Below are positions 9,060 through 17,797 of a stretch of 64,000 nucleotides of DNA, piece by piece. The notes below the pieces were generated by a model, which worked only from the letters and a program-made list of their open reading frames with translations, had not been told where the DNA came from and ran no database searches. The stretch covers positions 2,852,001 to 2,916,000 of the forward strand of contig NZ_CP121194.1 in the NCBI RefSeq assembly GCF_039993895.1, read 5' to 3'. Origin of the DNA: Edaphobacter paludis. Its GTDB lineage: Bacteria > Acidobacteriota > Terriglobia > Terriglobales > Acidobacteriaceae. Each line of letters opens with the position of its first letter. The stretch's first letter is position 1. The position numbers were made by a program, and so were the translations under genes.

Positions 9060-9756
9060 GACCGTCCTCCGGCAGCGTAGCCAACTGCACCGAAGTCTTC
9101 ACGCCATCTTCAATTTCCATCATTGCGCCTTCTCCACCCATCTCAGTCTTTACCCAGCCAGGATGCGCCGAGTTCACCTTGATGTTGGTATTTGCAAGCT
9201 CATGCGCGAGGTGGATCGTGAAAGAGTTCAACGCCGCCTTCGAGGCATCGTAGGCAAAGGTCTTCGCATCGTAGACGTACGAGCCCTTCTTGGCGTGAAG
9301 CGTCAGGGAACCCAGAATGCTGGACAAGTTCACGATGCGTCCTGCCTTGCTCTTCCGCAGCAACGGCAGCAACGCCTGCGTCAAAGCGACCACTGCAAAG
9401 AAATTGGTATCGAAGGTCTTCCGCAAAACTTTATCTGAGGTTGTGCTCGTCTGGTTCGGGCCACGGTTGTCCAGGAAGACTCCCGCATTGTTCACGAGAA
9501 TGTCCAGCACACCGAAATCCTTTTCGATGGCCTTGGCCACAGCAGCATAATCCGCCGGGTTATCGACATCCAGCTTTATCGGACGGGCGTCAATTCCCTC
9601 TTTTTTTAGGGTGGATGCAGCCGCCTCGGCCTTGGCGAGATCGCGAGCAGCCAGCAAAACCGTGATGCCCTGCGCGCCCAGTTGCCGTGCCGTCTCCAGC
9701 CCAAGGCCGCGGTTGGCGCCGGTAATCAGCGCAATCTTTTTTTCTTGTGAACTCAT
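9016..9756 (-). CDS. SDR-family NAD(P)-dependent oxidoreductase
   Basis: A classical short-chain dehydrogenase/reductase of about 246 aa. It shows TGANRGLG for the dinucleotide-binding glycine motif, NNAG, the catalytic Ser in NLSSILGS, and YDASK for the Tyr-Lys pair. Similar carbonyl-reductase-like proteins reduce small aldehydes or ketones, but the substrate here is unknown. Start 9756 fits the family and has GAGGT upstream. The reading frame continues up to an ATG at 9792 that directly abuts the thioesterase stop, so the two genes are probably co-transcribed. Confidence 0.87.
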   Translation of the reverse strand: MSSQEKKIALITGANRGLGLETARQLGAQGITVLLAARDLAKAEAAASTLKKEGIDARPIKLDVDNPADYAAVAKAIEKDFGVLDILVNNAGVFLDNRGPNQTSTTSDKVLRKTFDTNFFAVVALTQALLPLLRKSKAGRIVNLSSILGSLTLHAKKGSYVYDAKTFAYDASKAALNSFTIHLAHELANTNIKVNSAHPGWVKTEMGGEGAMMEIEDGVKTSVQLATLPEDGPTGGYFHMGEALPW

Positions 9757-9792
9757 CGTCATACCTCGTTGTGTTCCCTGATTGGGATTCAT

Positions 9793-10230
9793 CTATGAGA
9801 TGAGGTGCGCCGCAAAACGTTCCGCATATTTCTGAGGAAGAGATCGTTTTTTCATATCGGGCCCAACCACGACGTGCACCGTCTCCCCTTCGCATAGCAA
9901 AACGCCATCCGCCACACGCGCAATCCTGTACGCAAACCGCACCAGAGCGCCACGAGCCGCAACCAGCCGCGTGTGCACGATCAATTCATCGTCATAGCGA
10001 GCGGGAGCCTTATATCGCGCCGATACGTCGACGACCGCGATTCCACAGCCTTCCTCGCGCTCCATGGATTTGTAGTCCAGCCCCAATTGGCGAATGAACT
10101 CCACTCGCCCCACTTCAAACCAGATCAAATAATTTGCGTGGTACACCACGCCCATCTGGTCGGTCTCCGCGTACCGCACGCGCACGCGTGTCTCACCGAT
10201 CGATGGCTTTTCAGTTACAGGATTAGTCAT
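9793..10230 (-). CDS. Acyl-CoA thioesterase, YbgC/FadM-like hotdog fold
   Basis: A 145-aa single hotdog domain. The 4-hydroxybenzoyl-CoA thioesterase signature is clear: RYAETDQMGVVYHANYLIWF, with catalytic Asp24 and His31. It would hydrolyse acyl-CoA thioesters in the cytoplasm. It lies upstream of the SDR and downstream of the leucine-degradation genes, all on the minus strand, which suggests a role in clearing acyl-CoAs. The 137 bp before it contains one arm of the ATCCGCG repeat family. Confidence 0.88.
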   Translation of the reverse strand: MTNPVTEKPSIGETRVRVRYAETDQMGVVYHANYLIWFEVGRVEFIRQLGLDYKSMEREEGCGIAVVDVSARYKAPARYDDELIVHTRLVAARGALVRFAYRIARVADGVLLCEGETVHVVVGPDMKKRSLPQKYAERFAAHLIS

Positions 10231-10348
10231 TCTTACAGTTTACCGAAGCAGGGGGCGACATTTCAGGCGAAAGCCCATTACGGATCGACGCAGGCAAGAG
10301 TGAATGAAGCGCGCCCATGGCGATCCCATATCAATAAGCCTTGCTTCT

Positions 10349-10383
10349 CATCCGTGGTGATCCGCGTTCATCCGCGGTCGGTC
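10349..10383. repeat. ATCCGCG-family repeat, single-arm copy (a)
   Basis: Three iterated units are visible: ATCCGTGGTG, ATCCGCGTTC and ATCCGCGGTCGG. This is the right arm of the element seen in full at 17708, 27587 and 46671. It overlaps the last codons and stop codon of the enoyl-CoA hydratase gene. Confidence 0.7.
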
Positions 10384-11159
10384 TTCGCCCAGACCGGCTT
10401 ACGCTTCTCCAGAAACGATGAAACACCTTCACGAAAATCCTGTGTCGTTCTGGCTTCGGCGTTTGCCGCCATTGCATACTCAATTGCTGTATCGAGCCAT
10501 GCTTTATTCTGCGCGGCCAGCAGTCGTTTCGTCGCAGCCATCGACTCCGGACTATTTGTGGCTAAACATCGCGCAAGCTCCCGGGTACGAGCGCGCAGAT
10601 CCTCCGGATGCAGTACCTCATTCACCAGTCCCAGGCGATGTGCCTCTTCCGCGGGAAATAACCTGCCCGTCAACAGCAGGTCTCGCGCCCGCTTATCACC
10701 GATCTGCAGCGTCAAGAACGCCGATACCAGCGCCGGCACAAAGCCGATCTTCACCTCGGTATATCCGAACTTCGCACCGTGCACGGCAAGCGTGAAATCG
10801 CAGATCGTCGCCAACCCCGCGCCACCGGCTATCGCCGCGCCATGCACCGCCGCGATCGTCGGCTTGGGCAGCTCAAAGATCGAGCGAAAGAGGCGGGCCA
10901 CGCGATCCGCATCTGTCGTATGTTCCTCGATCGACTTATTATTCATCTCCTGCAACGAACTCAGATCGAGTCCCGCGCAAAACGCTGCGCCCGCGCCCGC
11001 GAGTACCACTACGCGGCAACTGCCCGTAGCTGCCTCCCGCATGGCAGCCAGCAACTCCTCCTGCATCTGCGGAGTCATCGCATTGCGCCGCTCAGGGCGG
11101 TTCAGCGTGATCGTTCGAATTGCACTCTCTTCCGCAACCAGGATCGTTTTGTAGCTCAT
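10368..11159 (-). CDS. Enoyl-CoA hydratase/isomerase, probable methylglutaconyl-CoA hydratase
   Basis: A 263-aa crotonase-fold protein with oxyanion-hole segments AGAGAAFCAGLDLSSL and HGAAIAGGAGLATICDF. Crotonases hydrate or isomerise enoyl-CoAs. Next to a carboxyltransferase and an HMG-CoA lyase-like gene, 3-methylglutaconyl-CoA hydratase of leucine breakdown is the best guess. ATG 11159 follows GTGAGGGGCC; a longer frame from 11225 would run into the lyase gene. The last codons (Thr-Asp-Arg-Gly-stop) coincide with an ATCCGCG repeat arm, so the natural C-terminus may have been altered by the repeat. Confidence 0.85.
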   Translation of the reverse strand: MSYKTILVAEESAIRTITLNRPERRNAMTPQMQEELLAAMREAATGSCRVVVLAGAGAAFCAGLDLSSLQEMNNKSIEEHTTDADRVARLFRSIFELPKPTIAAVHGAAIAGGAGLATICDFTLAVHGAKFGYTEVKIGFVPALVSAFLTLQIGDKRARDLLLTGRLFPAEEAHRLGLVNEVLHPEDLRARTRELARCLATNSPESMAATKRLLAAQNKAWLDTAIEYAMAANAEARTTQDFREGVSSFLEKRKPVWAKTDRG

Positions 11160-11166
11160 CGGCCCC

Positions 11167-12054
11167 TCACTGAACTCTCGCACCAAATTTACGCGAAATC
11201 TCCGCACTCGCCGCAAGTAAACCATCCAGAGGACGCATCGGCGGCAACTCCGCGCCCAGAGCCTTCAACTCCTCTAACACCATCTCGGTCGGAAGGTTCC
11301 CCACCAGCGCATCCTGCGCAAACGGACAGCCGCCCAGCCCGCCAATCGCCGTATCGAACCGCCTGCATCCCGCGCCATACGCTGCCCGTACCAACTCGCG
11401 CGCGCCCTCGTAGCGGGCATGAAGATGAACTCCCACTTCCACGGCATCGTGCACCGCCATTACCTCGGCAACTACATCGACAACCTGCTTTGGTGTGGCA
11501 AGTCCTACGGTATCCGCGAGCGATATCTGCCGCACTCCGCTGTCGATCAGCAGATCGCAGGCAGCGACAACCTCATCGATGTCCCAGGCCTCCCCATAGG
11601 GATTCCCAAACGCCATCGAGATATACGCCACCACATCCAGTCCCGCCTTGTACGCCAGCGTGCCCACCTGCTCCAGCGCATCGAGCGATTCTTCGGGCGT
11701 CTGATTCTGATTGCGTTGCAAGAATCCCGGCGAGATCGAATACGGAAATCCCAGCGTCTGCACGCTCCCCGACTTGATTGCCCGCTCCGCGCCTTTCGCA
11801 TTCACAACGATGCCGATAATCTCGACATCATCGGGCGGATCGAGGTACTCCAACACCTTCTCCGAGTCCGCCATCTGCGGTACCGCCGCGGCGGAGACAA
11901 AGCTCACTGCGTCGATATGCTTGAAACCAGTGGCGATCAACACTCGCAGATAGTCTGCCTTTATCTCAGCCGACATGTGCACCGGCAAACCCTGCCATGC
12001 ATCTCGGGGACATTCAATAATCTTTACTGCATCGCTCATGACTAAGTCTTTCAT
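11167..12054 (-). CDS. Hydroxymethylglutaryl-CoA lyase-like TIM-barrel protein
   Basis: A 295-aa DRE-TIM family protein. The signature GGLGGCPFA with the catalytic Cys, the metal-binding HLH pair and PRD near the N-terminus all match HMG-CoA lyase, which splits HMG-CoA to acetyl-CoA and acetoacetate. It overlaps the carboxyltransferase gene by ATGA and precedes the hydratase by 7 bp. Two departures stand out. The usual PRDGLQ is PRDAWQ, and the Glu of the human enzyme's IE-T-SFV segment (E72) is Asp (IDAVSFVS). The substrate may therefore differ slightly. Confidence 0.82.
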   Translation of the reverse strand: MKDLVMSDAVKIIECPRDAWQGLPVHMSAEIKADYLRVLIATGFKHIDAVSFVSAAAVPQMADSEKVLEYLDPPDDVEIIGIVVNAKGAERAIKSGSVQTLGFPYSISPGFLQRNQNQTPEESLDALEQVGTLAYKAGLDVVAYISMAFGNPYGEAWDIDEVVAACDLLIDSGVRQISLADTVGLATPKQVVDVVAEVMAVHDAVEVGVHLHARYEGARELVRAAYGAGCRRFDTAIGGLGGCPFAQDALVGNLPTEMVLEELKALGAELPPMRPLDGLLAASAEISRKFGARVQ

Positions 12055-13763
12055 GTCTGCAACACCCCGGGATTAAACTTCGCCACCTCAGGATTCAAAC
12101 TAGCCGCCTCCAGAGCTGTCATCAACACCTGCCGCGTCTGGGCAGGATCGATAATCGCATCAATCCAGAGCCGCGCCGCACCATACCTTGGATCGGCCTG
12201 CGCGTCATAGGTCGCCTTGATTTCGTCATACAGAGCCTTCCTGTCCTCGTCCGTCAGCACCTTTCCTCCGCGCTCCATCTGCTTCACCCGCACTTCGACC
12301 AGAGTATTGGCAGCCGAAGCCCCGCTCATCACTGCGTACCGCGCCGTGGGCCATGCGAACAGGAATCGCGGATCATATGCCTTGCCGCACATCGCATAGT
12401 GCCCTGCCCCGAAGCTGCCGCCAACGATGACCGTGATCTTCGGCACCACACTTGTGCTCACCGCGGAGACCATCTTCGCTCCCGCGCGAATGATGCCACT
12501 CCACTCCGCGTCCTTGCCCACCATGAAGCCGTTCACGTCATGCAGAAATATCAACGGAATCAGACTCTGGTTGCAATCCATGATGAACCGCGCCGCCTTC
12601 TGCGCGCTTTCCGTATAGATGACGCCGCCAAACTCCGTCCGCTTGCTGCCGTCGAGCGCCGTCTGCTGCTGGTGCACCTTCTGGTTGGCGACGATTCCTA
12701 CTGCCCGTCCGCCAATTCGCGCATAACCACATAACACCGTTCGGCCAAAGTCAGCCTTGTACTCATCGAATTCGCTGCGATCGACGATCCGCGCAATGAC
12801 TTCGCGCATGTCATATACATTGGTTGCCGCCTTCGCCGGATCAGGATCAATCAGCCCATATAAATCCTCAGCCGCGTACTTGGGCGCATCCCTTGCAGCG
12901 TCGTATTCCACGATGCTGAACGGAGCCTTAGCAGGCGAGCCGATCTTTCCCACCAGAGAGCGCAGCCGGGCAATGCATAGATGATCATTCGGCTCCTTGA
13001 AGTCCACCGTGCCTGAAATTTCCGAGTGCATCGAAGCGCCGCCCAATTCCTCCGCGCCGGTCTTTTGCCCAATCGCCGCCTGCACCAGCGACGGCCCCGC
13101 CAGAAACAGCCCAGAGCCCTCTGTCATCAGCACCGTATCGGTCATCACCGGAAGATACGCGCCCCCGGCCACGCACATCCCCATGATCGCCGTAATCTGC
13201 GGCACCCCCAGCGAACTCATCACCGCGTTGTTGCGGAAGACCCGGCCAAAGTCGTCCGTATCGGGGAAGACGTCTTCCTGCAAGGGGAGGAAGACCCCGG
13301 CGGAGTCCACCAGGTAAAGCGTGGGAATGCGGTTCTCCAGAGCAATCGTCTGCGCGCGCAATACCTTCTTCGCGGTCATCGGGAAGAACGCGCCAGCCTT
13401 CACCGTCGCATCATTGGCGACGATCATGCACAATCGCCCACTCACCCGACCCAGCCCGGTCACTACTCCCGCCGCCGGAGCGCCGCCGTACTCCTCATAC
13501 ATTCCATGAGCCGCCCACAGTCCAAGCTCCAGCAGCTCCGTTCCTTCGTCGAGCAGCAGTTTCAGCCGCTCGCGCACCGTAAGCCGTCCCTTGGAATGTT
13601 GCGCCTCGGTCGCCTTAGCACCGCCGCCGAGCCGAATCGTATCTTCCTCAGTTCGCACAGCCCCGAGCAGCGTAAGCAATGCACTCCGGTTCGCCGCAAA
13701 CCGAGTGGCCTTCAAATCCAGTTTTGTGGCTAACGCATTTTCAAACTTCAATTCATCCGCCAT
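12051..13763 (-). CDS. Acyl-CoA carboxylase carboxyltransferase, probable methylcrotonoyl-CoA carboxylase beta subunit
   Basis: A 570-aa biotin-dependent carboxyltransferase with two crotonase-like domains. Typical segments are GGGAKATEAQHSKGRLTVRE, GLGRVSGRLCMIVANDATVKAG, and in the C-half MVSAVSTSVVPKITVIVGGS followed by GAGHYAMCG. Overlap with the HMG-CoA lyase-like gene and the nearby crotonase fit leucine degradation (3-methylcrotonoyl-CoA to 3-methylglutaconyl-CoA). No biotin carboxylase/carrier (alpha) subunit is in the window, so it must be encoded elsewhere. Propionyl-CoA carboxylase is the alternative. The first ATG could also be at 13775. Confidence 0.87.
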   Translation of the reverse strand: MADELKFENALATKLDLKATRFAANRSALLTLLGAVRTEEDTIRLGGGAKATEAQHSKGRLTVRERLKLLLDEGTELLELGLWAAHGMYEEYGGAPAAGVVTGLGRVSGRLCMIVANDATVKAGAFFPMTAKKVLRAQTIALENRIPTLYLVDSAGVFLPLQEDVFPDTDDFGRVFRNNAVMSSLGVPQITAIMGMCVAGGAYLPVMTDTVLMTEGSGLFLAGPSLVQAAIGQKTGAEELGGASMHSEISGTVDFKEPNDHLCIARLRSLVGKIGSPAKAPFSIVEYDAARDAPKYAAEDLYGLIDPDPAKAATNVYDMREVIARIVDRSEFDEYKADFGRTVLCGYARIGGRAVGIVANQKVHQQQTALDGSKRTEFGGVIYTESAQKAARFIMDCNQSLIPLIFLHDVNGFMVGKDAEWSGIIRAGAKMVSAVSTSVVPKITVIVGGSFGAGHYAMCGKAYDPRFLFAWPTARYAVMSGASAANTLVEVRVKQMERGGKVLTDEDRKALYDEIKATYDAQADPRYGAARLWIDAIIDPAQTRQVLMTALEAASLNPEVAKFNPGVLQT

Positions 13764-13867
13764 CACACCATCCACGAAAAACCTGCCAGTAGCACGATAC
13801 AGTGTAGGACTGGCGATACACTTCTTTGACGAGAACTAAGCTCTCTCAAGCGGTACGATAAGCGGCC

Positions 13868-14503
13868 ATGACTATCACCCCACAAGCCGACGACGCCCTT
13901 CTAGTCATCGACGTCCAAAACGACTTCATGCCTGGCGGGGCCTTGCCTGTTACCGAAGGCGATCAGGTAGTCCCCATCATCAATGCTCTCGCGAAAAAGT
14001 TCGAGCACGTCATCCTTACCCAGGACTGGCACCCCTCCGAGCACATCTCCTTCGCTGCCAGCCACCCAAACAAGAAGCCTTTCGAGACCATTCAGGCCCC
14101 CTACGGCGCGCAGACCCTCTGGCCCGAACACTGCCGACAGAACACCCCCGGCGCTTCATTCCACCCCGCCCTCGACATCCCGCACGCAGAACTCATCCTG
14201 CGCAAAGGCTTCCGCCGCCACATCGACAGCTACTCCGCCTTCCTCGAAAACGACCACTTCACCTCGACAGGCCTCGCCGGATATCTTCGCGAGCGCGGCC
14301 TCCAGCGACTCTTCCTCTGCGGCCTCGCCTATGACTTCTGCGTCCGATTCTCCGCCATCGACGGCACCGCCCTCGGCTTCGAGTGCATCGTCATCGAGGA
14401 CGCCACTCGTCCCGTGAATTTGCCCAGCTCCGTCTCAGCGACCAACGCAGCCCTCCGCGCAGCGGGCGTCGAGCGCATCCACTCCCGGCAGATCGTCGCA
14501 TGA
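13868..14503 (+). CDS. pncA: Nicotinamidase
   Basis: A 211-aa isochorismatase-fold amidase that converts nicotinamide to nicotinate for NAD salvage. The catalytic triad is readable: Asp15 (VIDVQNDF), Lys113 (LRKGFRR) and Cys158 (YDFCV). The metal site is in TQDWHPSEHISF (Asp53, His55, His59). Length and all motifs fit bacterial PncA. It starts about 100 bp from the divergent carboxyltransferase gene and overlaps the next small gene by ATGA. Confidence 0.93.
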   Translation: MTITPQADDALLVIDVQNDFMPGGALPVTEGDQVVPIINALAKKFEHVILTQDWHPSEHISFAASHPNKKPFETIQAPYGAQTLWPEHCRQNTPGASFHPALDIPHAELILRKGFRRHIDSYSAFLENDHFTSTGLAGYLRERGLQRLFLCGLAYDFCVRFSAIDGTALGFECIVIEDATRPVNLPSSVSATNAALRAAGVERIHSRQIVA

Positions 14504-14859
14504 AGAAGCGCACGCAAAGCCCGGATTTCCCCTGGCTCGAAACTCAGGCCAAGGTCACCGCCTGCAAGTACGACTTCGGAGCAGGACAGGCCCTCGCCTT
14601 CGGCATCCCCACCAGCAAGCACTTCCTTATCAGCTTCAGCTACTACGCCCACGGCCAGACCTTCACCGACGAGTTCCGCTCACCTACCTACCTTGAACAG
14701 GGCAGTACCTTCGTCATCACCTATAACCCGCTGTCTCCTCAGCAAAACAGCAAGTCCACGGCGGCTCTTCCTACGAAGACCCCTCTCTTCGCCATTGGCG
14801 TCGTTGGCTCCATCATCATTTCGCTCATCTGGCTTGTCATGATGCGCGGGTGCCGGTAG
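14500..14859 (+). CDS. Small membrane protein of unknown function (DUF3592-like)
   Basis: A 119-aa protein with a soluble N-terminal part (about 10-75: VTACKYDFGAGQALAFGIPT, then SFSYYAHGQTFTDEF, then GSTFVITYNPLSPQQN) and one C-terminal membrane helix (about 93-113). The pattern of a short extracytoplasmic-type beta-domain with a NPLSPQQN-like motif resembles DUF3592 proteins. ATG 14500 overlaps the pncA stop (ATGA), so the two are translationally coupled. The function is unknown. Confidence 0.75.
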   Translation: MKKRTQSPDFPWLETQAKVTACKYDFGAGQALAFGIPTSKHFLISFSYYAHGQTFTDEFRSPTYLEQGSTFVITYNPLSPQQNSKSTAALPTKTPLFAIGVVGSIIISLIWLVMMRGCR

Positions 14860-14872
14860 GTCCCCGCGCATC
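14841..14872. terminator. Bidirectional hairpin between convergent genes
   Basis: GATGCGCGGG (14841-14850) pairs with CCCGCGCATC (14863-14872). The stop codon of the small membrane protein lies in the loop. It sits between that gene and the convergent TonB receptor. No long T tract is present on either side. Confidence 0.5.
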
Positions 14873-14889
14873 CCCCAACGACTCGATGT

Positions 14890-17361
14890 CTAGTTGCCCC
14901 CGATTCTCAGTTTGAGGCCGGCGCGGAAGGTGAACGGCAGGCCGGGATAGCCGATGGGACCGGTGTGCTGCTGGCTGAGGAGATTGCTTAGCTGGCTAAA
15001 GACGGTGACGCGGTGCGTGGCGGCGTAGAGGAAGTTTGCGTCCAGCTTCGCGTAGCCGAAGTCGAGGTTGTGATTGGGAAGCAGGAGGCTGTTGCCGAAG
15101 TTAGGATCGAATCCGTCCAGGTACGTGGAGTCATCGGCGCGGCTGGCGAGGGCACCCTTGAAGGCTGCGGAGAATTTGCTGGTCGTATACTGCGCGCTGA
15201 AGAAGCCGGTATGTGGCGGCCGACGGAAGGGACGGGCTCCAATCAGGGGGCTTTCCGCACCGATCGCGATGCCGGGGAGATTCGGATTCTCCGTGGGGTT
15301 TCCGGTGTTGGCCGCGATCGCATCACCAGAGAAGGACTGGATAACCACGGCATTGAGGTAGGTATAGCCTCCACGCAGAAAGATGTGGCGGGTGGGCTGG
15401 TATTGCAACTCGGTTTCGAGGCCCTGAGCGCGAAAAGCCAGCGAGTTGATGTAGGCCGAGAAGATGCCGGAGACGACGCTGGGCGGCAGGCCGAAGTATT
15501 GCTGCAGCGCACCGGACTGCACGCCTTCCAACTGGTGGTCGAAGATGTTGTGGAAGTAGCCTGCCTTGAAGATCAGCTTCTGGCTGAGTATGTTCTGATC
15601 GATGCCAACGTCGTAGGTACGGGAGCGCTCGGCGTCAATGGGTTTGATGTGGTACTGATCGATTGCGGCTGTGTTACCGGCAAGTTCCAACTGCTTGTAC
15701 AGGCTCACGAACTCGGTTGAAAGGTTGGGCTCCTGAACACCGGTGGCCACGTTGGCGCGGAGCTTGGTGCCTTTGAACCAGCCGGTGCCGGGGCGAACGG
15801 GAACGCAGGCGAGACCGAGGCGCGGGGTTCCTGCCACGCCGTAGAGGTGGTTCTTTTCAATCGCTCCGCCGAGCGAGTAGAAGAGGCGATTCTTGATGTC
15901 GCCCTGAAACTGGAGGGTGTACTGGTAGTTGGTGCGCTTTATGATCTCGTCCTCGCCGAAGTCGGGCTCGACGAAGCTGCCGCGCTCGTTCTCGTACCGG
16001 AAACCGAAGAGCGCGGTGAGGTGATGGGTGAAGGTGTAGTCGGACTGGTAATAAAGTTCGTCGCGGTTGGAGACGGAGTCTTCATTGGGCAGGAAGAAGG
16101 AGGCCTGTCCGGTAGCGGTGTAGCCGTTGGCTCCGCGAATGGTGACGACGTTGCCGAAGTATTCGGTGAAGGGGCCGCTGCCGAAGTCGTAGGTGATGGG
16201 CTGACCGACGTTAGTGAACTGGTGCTCCTGCTCGCGCTTGCGGGCGATGCCGTAGCGAACGAGGTTGTGCCATTTGCTTTGGAGGGCGCGGTTTTCGAGG
16301 GTGAGGCCGGAGTAGATGTCCTGGTCTCCCTGCTTGCCATCGCTGGAGATGCCGTAAAAGTCATGCGCGCTGGGCAGGCCACTGGCCGAGACGGCGTTGC
16401 GCAACGTGAGGCGGGCCTGCGTGTTCGCCGTAATGTTATAGCCAAGGTTAGCGACCGAGGTGGCGGAGTGATACTTGTCGCGAGGCAGCGCGTTGGAGCT
16501 GTCGAAGCGCGAGAAGGCTCCGTAATAGTCGAGGCGGTTCCATGCACCGCTGAGAGCGGCTTCGTTGCGATAGGTGTAGAAGTTGCCTGCGTCGCCGGAG
16601 TAGTTGAGCACAGGGTGAAGAGAGTTACCGCGCGGCGTCTTGAGGCTGACAACAGAGGCTCCGGCATCGGAGCCGTAGAGCACACTGTTCGGACCGCGAT
16701 AGAACTCAAGCCCGGAGAGACCCGTGCTGGAGACATTGCCAAAGTCGAAGACGCCGCCAACATCTTCTGCGGGGATGCCGTCGATGAGGACCTTATTTGC
16801 GGTGGAATTTCCGCCTCGGACGAAGAGCGAGGTAGCTCCGCCGTACTGGCCGGTCTGAACAGCGGCGACGCCAGGAGACTGGCGTAGGTCATCGACGATG
16901 CCAACCTGAGTGGCGAGGTCGGAGGCCGGGATAAGTGTGATCGGCGAGCTTACCTGCTGGATGGGCGTCGGAATTCCCGTCGCCGTGACCGTGACCGAGG
17001 TGGTGACGGAGGCGACTTCAAGCGTGACGTCGCGGGTGACGACGTCGGTGCGGCCGCCATAGAAGTCCTGGCCGATGTTGGGCGTGAAGGTGGCCGCAGA
17101 GGTCAGCAGGAGGAACCGCCCGGGAGCAGTGCTGCGGATCTCGAACGATCCGTCCGGCCCGGTAAGCGATACGGCGATGGCGCTCTTGCCCTGAATAAGT
17201 TGGACGCGGGCTCCTGCTACGGCTGCGCCGAGTGGGTCGGTGACGGTGCCGCGAACGATGACGGCACGACTGGATGGAACAGCGAGCAGAAGGATGGCGG
17301 CGAGTGCGGCGAGCGCACGCAGAGATGACGCGACCGCTGAGCGGTGCAAGGGTGCAGGCAT
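14890..17361 (-). CDS. TonB-dependent outer-membrane receptor, probably for cobalamin
   Basis: An 823-aa receptor. A signal peptide (MPAPLHRSAVASSLRALAAL onward, cleavage near SRA) is followed by a carboxypeptidase-regulatory-like domain (about 33-115, GTVTDPLGAAVAGARVQL), a plug domain (about 125-230, with RGGNSTANKVLIDGIPAEDV) and a 22-strand-type barrel. The plug-barrel part resembles BtuB. The cobalamin riboswitch directly upstream supports uptake of B12 or a related corrinoid. ATG 17361 is chosen since GGAGGAG precedes it; the open frame to 17475 only reads through the riboswitch. The TonB box is not obvious. Confidence 0.9.
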   Translation of the reverse strand: MPAPLHRSAVASSLRALAALAAILLLAVPSSRAVIVRGTVTDPLGAAVAGARVQLIQGKSAIAVSLTGPDGSFEIRSTAPGRFLLLTSAATFTPNIGQDFYGGRTDVVTRDVTLEVASVTTSVTVTATGIPTPIQQVSSPITLIPASDLATQVGIVDDLRQSPGVAAVQTGQYGGATSLFVRGGNSTANKVLIDGIPAEDVGGVFDFGNVSSTGLSGLEFYRGPNSVLYGSDAGASVVSLKTPRGNSLHPVLNYSGDAGNFYTYRNEAALSGAWNRLDYYGAFSRFDSSNALPRDKYHSATSVANLGYNITANTQARLTLRNAVSASGLPSAHDFYGISSDGKQGDQDIYSGLTLENRALQSKWHNLVRYGIARKREQEHQFTNVGQPITYDFGSGPFTEYFGNVVTIRGANGYTATGQASFFLPNEDSVSNRDELYYQSDYTFTHHLTALFGFRYENERGSFVEPDFGEDEIIKRTNYQYTLQFQGDIKNRLFYSLGGAIEKNHLYGVAGTPRLGLACVPVRPGTGWFKGTKLRANVATGVQEPNLSTEFVSLYKQLELAGNTAAIDQYHIKPIDAERSRTYDVGIDQNILSQKLIFKAGYFHNIFDHQLEGVQSGALQQYFGLPPSVVSGIFSAYINSLAFRAQGLETELQYQPTRHIFLRGGYTYLNAVVIQSFSGDAIAANTGNPTENPNLPGIAIGAESPLIGARPFRRPPHTGFFSAQYTTSKFSAAFKGALASRADDSTYLDGFDPNFGNSLLLPNHNLDFGYAKLDANFLYAATHRVTVFSQLSNLLSQQHTGPIGYPGLPFTFRAGLKLRIGGN

Positions 17362-17395
17362 GAGTGAAGCTCCTCCATTCCCCCCTCGGGAATGT

Positions 17396-17592
17396 GGTTG
17401 ATGTACGCAGACGGAACCGGTCTCCTGACTGACGCGATGCATGATAGCCGTGGTGCTGACCGCGTCCCTTCCCAATGCGCTGGCATCAGTGGGAGCGGCT
17501 GGCTGACATTCACGCAGCGGTGCAGCGGCTGCGTGCGCGAATCACAGTTGCGGGGCAGTGGCGGAGTTTCACCGCGCTTCCCGAGCATTCCG
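17396..17592 (-). promoter_or_regulatory. Cobalamin (B12) riboswitch
   Basis: Read on the minus strand, the classic B12-element parts occur in order: GGGAAGCGCGGTGAAACTCC, then GCCACTGCCCCGCAACTGTG, then GATGCCAGC, and finally AGTCAGGAGACCGG. A CATTCCC/GGGAATG hairpin then lies immediately before the GGAGGAG ribosome binding site of the TonB receptor, so ligand binding probably blocks translation initiation. This identifies the receptor as a corrinoid transporter. Confidence 0.93.
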
Positions 17593-17707
17593 AATCGGGA
17601 CAAAGGGTTGAGTGGGACGGACAGCGCTACGATGCCATGCCGCAGGGAAAGAGGGTGAGATTCAAGTTTGAGCCAAGCTTTAGGGGAAGTCAAAGAAGAC
17701 GGGATAC

Positions 17708-17797
17708 GACGGCGGATTACGCGGATAGACGCGGATAAAAGCTATTTAAAAGAATGTCTTAATCCGCGTTATCCGTGTAATCCGTGGTCGGTTTTTG
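17708..17797. repeat. ATCCGCG-family interspersed palindrome, full copy (b)
   Basis: The left arm has units GGATTACGCGGAT and AGACGCGGATAAAA. The right arm has AATCCGCGTTATCCGTG and TAATCCGTGGTCGG. The arms are inverted copies around a spacer of about 25 AT-rich bases. The element ends at the stop codon of the quinone oxidoreductase gene. Confidence 0.8.

Noticed and set aside
17362..17475. N-terminal extension of the TonB receptor frame
   Set aside because: It reads through the cobalamin riboswitch, while ATG 17361 has a strong ribosome binding site and starts a signal peptide.
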